64,000 nt of DNA from Sipunculus nudus. Taxonomy: Eukaryota > Annelida > Sipuncula > Golfingiida > Sipunculidae. The notes under the pieces are model-generated. The model was given only the letters and a program-made list of their open reading frames with translations, was not told where the DNA came from and ran no database searches. This document shows, piece by piece, positions 50,876 to 62,045 of the stretch. Positions within the stretch are counted from its first letter, which is position 1, and each line of letters starts with the position of its first letter. The stretch lies in contig CM049307.1 in NCBI GenBank assembly GCA_026874595.1, forward strand, positions 95,516,330 through 95,580,329. Reading direction: 5' to 3'. A program made the position numbers and the translations under genes.

Positions 50876-51084
50876 GTATGTGGCAAAATTCAATCTATTA
50901 AGAAGGTAAATGTAAATTTAAAAGTTGTTTTTAAAACTTAGCATAACTCCTTTCTTTTGATATGAATAGCAGCCAGTAATTAATTTTTATGGTTTGAAAA
51001 CATAGGGTTAGCCAAGAATATAGTGTTCTTTTTACTTAATAATGCTGCATATAAGAGAGATTTATACTGGTCAAAATTAAGTTA

Positions 51085-51180
51085 TTAGCTCAGCTGACTG
51101 AAAATCATCTGAGTTATAGCAATCACTCTTTATCTGTCGTCCATCTGTCTGTCTGTCTGTCCTTTAACCAGGCACAAATT
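51085..51180 (+). repeat. Dispersed repeat, copy 1
   Basis: Begins TTAGCTCAGCTGACTG, reaches CAATCACTCTTTATCTGTCGTCC, and is followed by a CTGT run. A related copy lies at 56,190-56,250 (CGATCACTCTTTGTCCGTCGTC). I recall similar sequence as common in bivalve introns, but could not check that here. Confidence 0.55.
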
Positions 51181-51379
51181 GTAACTGCTGGACCAGGAAT
51201 CTTCTAACTTGACGTACAGGGAGGTCCATGAAGTCTCTTAGGAAACCCGAATACTCCGAGCTATTGGGCTCAGAAGTACCCCCTACCCCAGAATAATTAA
51301 AATTAAGATAAAAAAGCTCAATTGTCTGAAAAACTGATTGCCTTTATTCTTTGCATTCATATTGATCACCCAGCCAAAA

Positions 51380-51760
51380 AAATCTGACTATAGTGACAAT
51401 AGTAACTATAATAACACTATAATATGGTAAAGTGATGGTATAATATTATTATACCAGTAGTAAATATACTATAGGGGAATTACCATAACTATAGTTACCC
51501 TATTATTATAATATAGGGCATCAGGATGATTGTAAATTATGGCAAATGTGATTATGATATGATTCAAATTTTAACTTTAGTGTCTTACAATAACTATATA
51601 GAAAATGGGGACTATATTATTACTACAGTTCACATATTATATAACAGTAAAACTAGAGTAACCACACTGAAACTATAGTGAGATTAAGAACCACAGTATA
51701 TATTGTTATATGGCTGTGCTATATTTGTTACTATAACATTTCTATAGGCATATGGTTATT
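51380..51760. repeat. AT-rich block of nested short palindromes, part 1
   Basis: Dense in self-complementary TAACTATAGTTA-, ATAATATTAT- and TACCATAA-type words. A similar block is at 52,430-52,690, with ordinary sequence and tandem repeats between. Confidence 0.55.
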
Positions 51761-51944
51761 AAATAGGAATTGTGTGAGAAACATCGAAAAGGTGACGCAA
51801 TGCTTCTCATGGTTTACAGGGCAAACAATGTAAACTAGAATGAGTTTGTTTTATGTCTTAATTTCCTTTTATTTGCTACAGATTCAAATGGAAGGGAAAA
51901 TGGATTACCTTAAAAGTTTTGGGTTAAGTAATATCCTAGATTTC

Positions 51945-52400
51945 TGAAGATTTGACCTAGAAGATGAGGTCAAGGTCACCAGTCTGAACACATCTGAGAA
52001 TTTTGTAGAAACATTTCACATATCAAATTTCACCAAAACAAATTTTTAATTGATTAATGTTTCATAAATTATAACATTAACAAAATATTTCTATTTTTGC
52101 TGAAATTAACCTTGAAGACAAAGGTTAAGGTCATCCATTTTTTGACAATTCAGATATTGTAGAAGAAACAATTGGCATATCAAATTTCAAAATAAAATAT
52201 TTAGTGGTTCAAAAATTAAATGTTTAACCATATATTTATATTTATGCTGATTTGACCTAGAAGATGAAGATCAGGGTCCCTGGTCTTTGAAAATCTCAGG
52301 AATTTGGTAGCTAGAAATATTTTGTGAGTAAAATACATGTAGTCTTATTATAAAATGTGCATGTATATATTTTAAAAAGTGTACCATTTAAGTTTTTGCT
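51945..52400. repeat. Tandem repeats of about 150 bp with AGGTCA-type motifs
   Basis: About three diverged units, starting near 51,951, 52,103 and 52,251. Each has TTGACCTAGAAGATGA- or CCTTGAAGACAAAGG-like starts and shared ATATCAAATTTCA phrases. They resemble the block at 18,424-18,965 in having TGACCT/AGGTCA words in a unit of about 140-150 bp. Confidence 0.55.
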
Positions 52401-52429
52401 TAACGGTAATAAACTATTATTATCACAGG

Positions 52430-52690
52430 GTCTTATATTTTGATTATGACAAGTTTATGATAAAATCCAAGCTTTACAGTGTAATTTTATCATAATATTA
52501 CCATAATCATAATATGATATTTTATTAAAACTATTGTAACATTATAATACTACTGGAGTGATATTTGAATATTACTATTGTGATATGAACTCTAGTAACA
52601 TTATAATATTATTACACTGTAGTAACATTATAGTACTACTATTACTATAGGGTTAGTAAACTATTACTGTAGTAATATTATTTTATATTC
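52430..52690. repeat. AT-rich block of nested short palindromes, part 2
   Basis: Same word content as 51,380-51,760 (ATAATATTA, AGTAACATTATAGTA). It may be the other part of one interrupted element. Confidence 0.5.
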
Positions 52691-53016
52691 ATATATTAAA
52701 TGTACATGCAATTTATTACAATTTATTAAATAAAGATAATGTATACAGAGGTGATGTAACTCCCATCATTATCCCCCCCCCCCCCAAACCCACCATCAAG
52801 TTCTACCACCTGTGGACTGGGACCTTTATTTCAACTGTTCAAATTTTATAAAATAAAAAAAAAATGGTTTATTAAAGAAAAAGGTTCTAACGGAACGAAT
52901 GTGTAATCATGTCAGTCAGCTAAGCATCATGACCTATGGGTCACTTGCTCTTTGGTATTTCAGGTTTTTGGTCCATAAATAAATTCTACTTATTTTTGTT
53001 TTGTTTTTTTTTAGTT

Positions 53017-55303
53017 ATGGCGGAGATTCCATATAAAAAGATACCTTTTCTGAGGGAGCTTATTACAGTGAATAATGGGGATGAAGAAAATATTCAGTCA
53101 GTTGTGCCACTTGAAAACTTCCTACAAATACTGAGGATTCAGCATGAAGAAAAAGATAAACAAATTCGCAGTTTCAACATTGTCAGGGAGCTTGAAGCCA
53201 AACCAGATGGCATTATTAACATTGACAATAGAAAGTTTGTTACTGTTAATAAAGTTTTACAGTTTGTATTCAATAACAAGGACAACTTTGGCTGTTGTGC
53301 CTCTGCTGCAGATGCCATTCAAACACATCTTTACGGTGGAATCCCAGAGAGCATCTGGAGAATATACAGTCAAGTAGCCAACAATTTCTTTAAAACAGAA
53401 ACATGTGAACTTCTCAATTGTATTGAGATTCCTGAAGCACCAACTCTCCATGGGGAATATAAGGAGCATTTTTGTGAAACGGATTGGAAAAAAATATGCT
53501 TGTTTGAGTATCATTTTCATAAAGAGTATGAGAGTGGTGTGTCACACCTGGAAGAAATCACACTCCGGGCCCAATTTCTAAAGTCATGTAGTGACGTGAA
53601 ATTACTCAGTGAGTCTATGTACAATCAGTGTAGAAAGTTAATCAAAAGTCGGTTAAAGCGTCAAGCTGCTCATGAACTGGAAGATGGTGTTTTATTATCT
53701 ACACCTATGTTTCACTCACCAATGATACTGGAAGTGGATATTCTGAACTACTTGGCAGAATACACAAAAGATATTGTTGATGTTGTAGTAGTCGACTGTG
53801 TACCAAGCATATGCAAACATGGGAAAGGTTTGCATATATTTGCTGAAAGAAACGGCCATCATGTAGATGCAGAACGAGCCACAGACTTGAGTGTGCTAAT
53901 TGGGAGAAGTATTCGAGATCACAGTGTTACTATCCATGAAATCTCTTACCTTGCACCAAAAACATTGGAACCTTACAGTGAAGGGCAATCAAAACAGAGG
54001 TTTAAATTGCGTGATGACTTTTACCTCTGCAAACTGAAGGAATCCGTGGACTATGTCAGCAGTCTAACATCACAAACTGAAGCGTTGGAAACGGATGGTA
54101 AATGTCATGCCTGTTTTGGAACAAATGTCTATCCAGCTCTTAGTCTGCATAATTTTGACATCCTCACAGAATGGCATCTAGATGTCCCTATTATTAGCCA
54201 AGTGTTGTTGGAAACATTCATCAATAAAGGGACACTAAGAAAATCTGACAACAAAATTTCAACTACAAAGCCCAAACTCTTAAAACTGTATAGTATTCAC
54301 GACTCCCTGCTGAACATCATTAACAGAAATTACTCTGGCATTTTACAAAAAATGAATACCACAGAGCTTTCAATGAACTATCATTCAGTCAGGACTGTGT
54401 TTTCTGTGACCAACAGCAGTGGTGCCACACTCAGTCTGAGCAGTGCTGAGAAGGATCTCAAACAAAAGTCTGATTCTGATCGGTGTTATTTCAATACTTT
54501 CTTGAAGAAACATCAGATTCAGTATGAAAGCATTGGAGGAAAAGAGGATAAATGTTTGAGTCTCCGTGATTGTCATCAAATATTGTACCTTGATAATTTG
54601 GTTCGTTTAACATTCCGTGATGTTCCAAACCGAAGTGAAAGTAGGTCTGCCCAAGTTTGTACTCTTCCTATGACCGTGAAGGGACTGCCTCTAGATGCGG
54701 CAATAACACAGAACTGGCATGACCCTTCAATCTGCAATGGTGGTACAGTGTGTCCTTGCAAGGCAAGCACCCAATTGTCACCTCAAGATCTAGACCCAAC
54801 TCTCATTTCCTTAACTGAGCAAGAAAGATGTGAAGCGGATCGTTTTCGGAAGTTGTGTATATGGGGTCACCCACAGATCTGGGCAGCACTTACTGCAAAC
54901 AGTAAGTTTAATTTAATGTAAAATACAGGTGTGCCTTGATAAGTTTCATCTTATAATTTCCTCTGATTATGAATTTCATAAAGTTTGCTATTTTTGTATG
55001 CGCCAAAACATGAGTTTCATATGTTTTCAGCCCTCTGCTGCTGCCTCTTATAACTCAGGACAGTTTTGACATATCAGCCTGAAATTTGCATGTGTATAAA
55101 TCTTAAATATCACTTTATCATACATAAAGCTGGAGGCGCCACCTGCAGCCTTTTTTTGCACAGCATTAATATGATAGTGGGTTTGACCCTTCAACTGTGG
55201 GTATAAAGTGTGACTTCAATTTGGAGTATGAGCCTAGTCATTATGATCTGAAACAAGCCTTTGGAGCCCCGGGGATCAGTTATGAATAATAAAGATATTG
55301 GAT

Positions 55304-55364
<61 letters not shown>

Positions 55365-58300
55365 TTTCAAATAGACATGTTACAATGTACTGATTTTTCT
55401 TCTTCTCCACAGAATCAACCAAACAACTGATTGAGAATGCTGTTTCATTCAACAACAGTACAGAGATGGATGAGAGCCCCTCTGTTGCAAATGACTCAAA
55501 CCCACTGATCAGTTTTCCAGGACCAGATGATGGCTGTATTACGGTAAATTTTAAAATATTTAACATTGTAACTTATTATTAGTTCTGTATAAAAAAAATC
55601 ATCATATTGTCATCTTATTATTCATATTACAAGCATATAGGAAGTCATGTCTAGGCTTTCAAATTGATAATGTAGTTCAGTTTCATCAATGACATGTGTC
55701 TCTCAGACTATACATTTACATAAGATATTTTATATTAATGAATAATAGTAAACCATTTCAAATTGGTGATATTACTTTTAACCTTGGTGACCCTGAAAGG
55801 TCAAGCTGAAGCTCATCGTTTTCAATCGACCATATCTCATTCAATATTAATGCTGAGATGGTCATTTGATGTTTGATAGTTTGAATGTTTTGTATATTAG
55901 ACTGGTTCTGATGAGTAAATTTGACTACATTACAAGTTAATTAGTATGGCCTTTATTCAAACAGGGAATTGAAAACAGCACTGAATCGGAAGACCTGAAC
56001 CAATCATTTAATTTGCTGACATTGAATTCATCTCCAAACCAACCCACAGTGAGTACGCAATATACATCTTGTTTAATGAACGTTCAGTACTTAAATCAAT
56101 CTGATCTGAATCTGGTTCAAATCTGGTTAAAATAATTCATGATGTATCACTGACACAATGTAAATTAATGATTAAGCCTGTTTTTTTAGCTCAGCTGACT
56201 TTCAGTCTTGCTGAGCTATAGCGATCACTCTTTGTCCGTCGTCTCACTTTTACAACATGAAAAATAGCTTACTGAGAAGTGAATACAGCTGTTATTACAC
56301 TAAAACAGTTGTATTGAAATATAATCCAAACATAGATATGCATTGCCAGGCTTATTTATTGTCCCCTGTTTCTTTGGCTAGGAGGATCGTGATGAAGAAA
56401 ACCAGGGAATGGAGTACTTCTCTTCCCCTTGTCATGCCAAAAATATCCAAGAGGTTTGTATCATGTCTTACATATACAGTGTGAACCTGTGAGCTCTAAG
56501 TGTCATGTGACAAGGTTGTATGTGTGTGTCAGGGGGGGGGGGGCTGGGCAGAATATTTTTCTCTCTTTATTAAGTTGAAGACATGACATTACCTGAATAT
56601 ATCATGTTCCAATAATTTAAATGAGTAACAGACATAAAGTGTGTTTTCATATTTACTCCTAACATAAGAAGCTAGGGATAATTGTTGGAAATAAAACAAA
56701 TGCAACAAATGTTAAACTCAACACCTTTTTTATTGTGTTTCAGGAGAACACATGTGATGGCCGACAAATAGAGGTGGATGAGCAGCCAGATCTGGAAGCT
56801 ATGCTTATGGAAACTGATATTGAACAATACAACTTGCCTGGTGAATTTTCATTTCATGAAAGAAACATAACAGCCCCATTCGATTTATCAGGAATTCAAC
56901 CTTTAAGCGACACTCCAGATCGACAGTCTGCATCATCTGACCAAGTAAAGCTTACACAGACCAAAGACCTTGGTTTTGTCCAGTATCACCCACCTCCACT
57001 GCTGTGCCGACACCCACCACCTGCTATTGGAAGGGATGACAACATTTCAAAACTAAAGGAGATTCTAGATGAATTCTTGATCAAGGCTGGCCACTTTAGC
57101 CCTGGCCCTGCATCTACCACAAAGTTGATGAACAGGATTTTATTTGCTCCTGACAATAAGGTTGCAAATAACCTGTTTAAGTTGATGGACCAGAATGCAA
57201 AGTACAGAGCTTTCCTACCCGAGTTCCCTCTCCTGCATCTCAGGAAATCAAAAATAACTACCTTGATGAGTGGATACAAGAATGCTGGTTTGTTGCACCT
57301 CATTAAGTACATGCGGGACAGTGAGGATGAAGAGGACTGGACCAAACTTATATCTGCCTCAAATATTGACACTGCTACAAAGTATGTCAAAAGGGTGAAC
57401 TTGGCTATCTGTGTTGCTCTGGTTGTCAAATTTCTGGAAATTTTACCTTCAGATGAGTCAACAACTCTACTTACAGACCTCCAAACAGGAAATATTTTGG
57501 ACCTGGTTGAAAAGTGGGACTGCAGGTTTCAGAAATTTGTGCATGAAGGTCAAAAAGCTAACGCCACGTTTGCACTTCACATGGATTTATTAAAACACTG
57601 TGAGGAAGTTACTGCCATCTGGTTCTCTGAACGGTTAGGTGGACCATCAGGATACCACTTGTTACTAGCCAGTGTAAAGTCATCATTACCTTTTTCTTTC
57701 TTGAATGGAGCTTCATCATATGCTGCTTTCTGTACTCGTTTGCTATTTGAACATTATTCAGCAGGTTTCTTCCACCAACAGTTGAAAATGGCCTTGTACA
57801 CAACACCACACAAGGGAAGTAAAGGAAACCTTGGCCTGGACACTCAAAGAGAGATGGACCATCGAGATGCTCTAAAAGGATTCAGACCTGGTGCTACAGT
57901 GAAGTCTGTGCTCCCCAGAATGTCCCTGGTGGACACCTTCTGCATGATACGTGAACAACGCATGAAACACATTAATGATACAGATGTACATTACCAAAGC
58001 AAGGATACTGGAGGTGTACAGGATAATTTAAAGTTTGGTCAGCTTAGCCAGACGGATATTGAGCATATACTTCCAGTTGTTTCAATTATCATCAGAAGGG
58101 ATGGGCTTAACATCAAAAGTGACCCTGTACCAAAAAATGTATACACCAGGATTCCGTCAGCTTTACCACCTACCATACTAGACAAGCTAACTTATGATGC
58201 AGGTGTTTTTCTCATCCACAGATATGTGCAGAAGGAGGGCTTATTTGGTGAGGTAATGTGTAAATCTGCAGACACAGTGAACTGTCCTCGCCCACTCCTT

Positions 58301-60100
58301 GCAAAATTGAAAACAGGTAAAAGCGTCACTGTAAGAAGAGCAATAATTACTATGAAAGAAAATGACACAGGTGTGCCAGAGAGGGACATAAAAGAGAAGA
58401 AGAGAAAAGCACTTGTTGCTAGGAAGAAAAAAGAAGTTGACTGTCTTGTATCTCAGATGAATTTGTGCCAAGCACTAGTCAAGCCAGACTGCTCAAAGCC
58501 AAAAGTTGCTAAGGCGCAAATGATACAGAAAGCACTGACAAGTCTGCTGGATAAGATTGTAGGCCCAAATAACCAGAATGTGAGCAAAGATGAAGTTTTC
58601 CTGGTTCACACCAAACAGATCCCGCAAACAATGTCAGATAGTGTGAAAATAGTTACGATGGAATTTGCTGGAGTGAAATTTAAATCAAAAGCAGGATCAG
58701 GTGATGAATACTTGCAACATGTGCAAAATGGAATCCTGAAACGTACTTTGGGAACTTATAAATGCGCATCGAAAATTGTGGTGTGTGAGGAGAAATACCA
58801 ATTTACTCCAGATGATTTCAAAGCTGCAACAAGATCTCAGAGAGTAGCCAAAAAAAAGAACTCAATCGCTCATCTGAAGTCAGGAGAAGAAATCTTAAGC
58901 TTAGACAACTATGCCACAGCTTCAATTGTGACCACATCTGAGGGCAAGACATTAATAAGTAAATTTCTTGCTGAGAATGTTTCATCTCTAAATGTTGGAA
59001 AGTCAGTCGAACTGTATATTGACAGTGAACTTTACATGCGAGGATGTACTTGTGAGGCCGAGCCAGGTGTGGGATGTACATGTCAGCTTTACACAGTACC
59101 TGTGAAAGCAACTTTTCAATCAAATGGCTTAGAAAAGGTGGAAGAAATTAACACAGTTCACCAGAGGAAGGGAGAAGCTGAGATGTCTCAAGCAGACAGA
59201 CTTCCTGACCTTCAAGCAGGAGACAGCATTGCAAGTATAGTCACCTCAGGTGACATTGATGGTGTCATCATTCACATGTTTCTTGTTTCACACAAATGGC
59301 CAAGAGATGATAATGGCAAGTTTATTCATCAAGTGTATGTTGTATTGCAAAAACCAATGGGCTATTTGGATATGTACTGCATAACAAAAATGGTTGAAAT
59401 CCTGGAAGAGCATTACATGGATACACAGATTGGACTCAAAGTGGCCATGACTTTATGTCTTGGTGGTAATGACTTTTTGCCAAAATTTCACGGACAGTCA
59501 CATTCAAAAATCTTGTCTGCAGTGCTTGAAAATGAAAGATTTCTCTCCAGTTTGTTTGTATTCAATAATGCGGATAATACGGGCCACATAAATGTTTCAG
59601 TGTTTTTAGATATGTTGAAAGTTTTGTATCTGCCATGTACCTTTGACCACAACAGAATGTCATTTGAAGAGGTGAGACAATTCACAATCAGGAGACCAGT
59701 GAAACCTGCAAATAAAGAGGGGGAAATCAGAAACCCACAAACATGGCTTCCTCCAGAAGATGTTATTTTACATGTAGCTAAGCTTGTGGATTGCCAGATT
59801 GAATATTTATTTACCGCTGGGAATCATGAATCCAAACTTCCAGATTTTTTTGCAAAAGGCTGCTTAGTAAAGAATCTGTCTGGAGAAGTGGAATATTATT
59901 TTGGTGAGCACACCCATACTGACAATATTAAAGACACCCTATGGAGCAATGAGAAACTCTGGGATAAAATGCAGGAGGTCAAAATTCGTAAAGCCGCAAG
60001 CCAAAAAAGACAACTTGAAATTACACCACAGAAGGGTGCCAGGCGCAAAAGTGGGAAATGGCTTCCGAAGGCAACGTCCACCCCCAACAAGTTTAACTAG
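53017..60100 (+). CDS. Large multi-exon protein of unrecognised family, possible PIN/XPG-like nuclease fold (1,842 aa)
   Basis: Coding exons by my splice model: 53,017-54,901; 55,413-55,543; 55,965-56,048; 56,382-56,453; 56,744-60,100. All junctions are GT-AG and keep frame; the total is 5,529 nt. The start is the ATG at 53,017, two bases after a poly-T/AG acceptor; an in-frame upstream ATG at 52,936 would translate intron. In exon 1, VDVVVVDCVPS at about 254-264 looks like a buried strand ending in Asp. Exon 5 holds a Lys-rich segment (KEKKRKALVARKKKE), a CxC-x7-CxC cluster at 1492-1504, SGDIDGVIIHMFLVS (Asp1561, Asp1563) and LGGNDFLPKFHG (Asp1634). That order of acidic motifs recalls PIN/XPG-type nucleases, but the match is weak. 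The tail is basic. Exons 2-4 encode a Ser/Asn/Asp-rich linker. Role and localisation are unknown; a domesticated or element-borne origin is possible. The long clean frames argue for function. Confidence 0.7.
55306..55365. repeat. (TA)n(GA)n compound microsatellite in intron 1 of the large gene
   Basis: A TA run to about 55,338 passes straight into about 14 GA units. It lies about 50 bp upstream of the acceptor of the next exon. Confidence 0.9.
56190..56250 (+). repeat. Dispersed repeat, copy 2, in an intron
   Basis: AGCTCAGCTGACTTTCAG and CGATCACTCTTTGTCCGTCG match the element at 51,085. It sits between the third and fourth coding exons of the large gene. Confidence 0.55.
56531..56543. repeat. 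Poly-G tract in an intron
   Basis: A G run of about 12 in the last intron of the large gene. Confidence 0.8.
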
Positions 60101-61140
60101 TGAACAAACAAAAAAAAAGAAAAGTAAACTTACTACGATAAGTATCATCAGCAAACAGTAATCTACCTAACTAAAATCAGTATTATAATTAACATACAAA
60201 GAAAGTACTCTTTCTGACAGTCTGCAGTGCACAGATAATGCCTGGTTTGTTTCACATTGCATATCATATTTTCCATCATGATTGAAAAAAAAATGTGGTG
60301 ACTATTGTTTATATATGATGACCATAATGTTGGAACACATTTAGTTCATGTTTTATTATCACAAATGTCTGACTTTTGTTTATGTGTTATGACCATTTTG
60401 ACTGAAAACAGATTCTGGTAACACCCCCCCCCCCCCTCCCAAATTTGTAAATACTACTTTTGTTTAGTGTAGTTTCCGAAGATTTTTGGTCCTTGGAAGC
60501 TTGGTAACCCCAACTTCTCCCCTTGGAAGTGAGGATATTTTTTGTATATAGTCCCAAATATATTTATTATTGGTTAAGTGTAATGGTCAAAGTTACTGAA
60601 AAAAATATTCAGTTGACAAATGCTTGTGTTTTATTGGCATGATTTTTAAACAAATCTTGATTACTCAGGTTGCTTTTGTTTTTCAGGCATGATTGTTTAA
60701 CTTTCTCAGGTGACTATTGTTTATATGGTGATGACTTTATAAGTTACTATAACTTTAAATCATGTAAATATTATCTATATGTTTTGAGTCTTGAATAGAT
60801 GGCTACAGAGAATACATATTATTAATGTGGTATGACAATGATAAATGGATTGCTACAATTCAGGTAACTATTGTTTACATGTCATGACTGTATTATTTGC
60901 AAATATATGATGTAAGATAATTGTTTTGACATATGTAATAAGATGGATCCCCACAACAAATATATCTGCTCTTTTTGAAAGTCATATTTAGCACAGATAA
61001 AATTAATGTATATAGAAATGGATTAAAATTACATCAATTGAAAGGATTTTCCATGCAGAGGCATCTAGACTGCCAACTTTTCCAGACACCTGAAAGCACA
61101 TGAATTTCTGTAAATAAAATAATTTTAATTTAAACCAGTG
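60101..61140 (+). other. Probable 3' UTR of the large gene
   Basis: Non-coding, AT-rich, with a C-rich run at about 60,423. It runs to an AATAAA at 61,113-61,118 followed by a T-rich stretch, which would serve as a polyadenylation signal about 1 kb after the stop. No intron or other gene is seen. Confidence 0.5.
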
Positions 61141-62045
61141 TTTTTATTTAAAATCTGCTTACCCATGTAACCCATCCATCCTATCCCTGTAATCTTTACT
61201 TGATGGGTAATAAAGGAATAGTAAAGTTAACCCACCCACCTATCGATACCTGAGTATACATCAATGGAAATTTACCTAGAATGTTGTAAAAATACTTGAA
61301 AACAATTAAATTGAGTGCCAGTGTGGAATTTGTGCCAGTGCCCAGCAGAAAGTTGTCCTCACTCAGTGTAAACAAAACAAACCAAGGCTGACCAGACATC
61401 TGGAGCTGACCCCATCAGATATGTAACCTGAGTAGCATACTATCAGGGTATCCCTGTCAGGGAGGTGATTAAGCAATAAGCACAGAGATCGCCCCCCAGG
61501 CTTATAGAGCAGGGTGATTTGGGCCTGTGGGTAAGACTGTGTAGAGACTCTGAACGTTAATGTGAATCCAGCGTGATCCTCTACTTCGGTGACCAACCTG
61601 TGACATTTGATACAGATACATTTATTATTAGCACATGGGTCACCACTAGTTATTTGTTATTATGCAACTTTGATTACCCATTGTTGCATATCATGTTTAC
61701 TTATGATATTTAATATCTAATTGTTTTAATATCTGATAGTTTTGTTATGTAAACATTAATGTTCACTAATCCAGTTGCTTTTTAGATTCACGTACTCCTG
61801 TACAGAGGTAAGCTGACCTTGTATATTTTATACTAGGTTCGGTACTGGTATTTTATTTAATGATCACCTAGTAGGCTACAAATATGATACTTCACTTGAA
61901 GATAAGCTTGGCTTCACCTAGATAAATTATTAGATTTTAAGCGGTAGTGTTATTAGATTTTAAGCGGTAGTGTAACTTAGATTGTAGTGTAACTGACTGC
62001 ACTGTAGTTGTTTACCTAACTAAACAGAACTTTGATCTCACCACT
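61141..62045. other. Leader region before the Ty3/gypsy-type element, LTR not resolved
   Basis: Should contain the 5' LTR and primer-binding site of the element whose gag starts at 62,046. Without the 3' LTR, which lies beyond the window, the boundaries cannot be set. I see no clear TGG-initial primer-binding site. A 23-bp exact tandem duplication lies at 61,927-61,972. Confidence 0.4.

Noticed and set aside
52936-53016. Upstream ATG of the large gene
   Set aside because: It would translate a polypyrimidine tract and cross a good TTTAG acceptor directly before the next ATG.
57609-57809. Minus-strand frames inside the large gene (also 56,986-57,429 and 58,818-59,123)
   Set aside because: Shadows of the long plus-strand exon.
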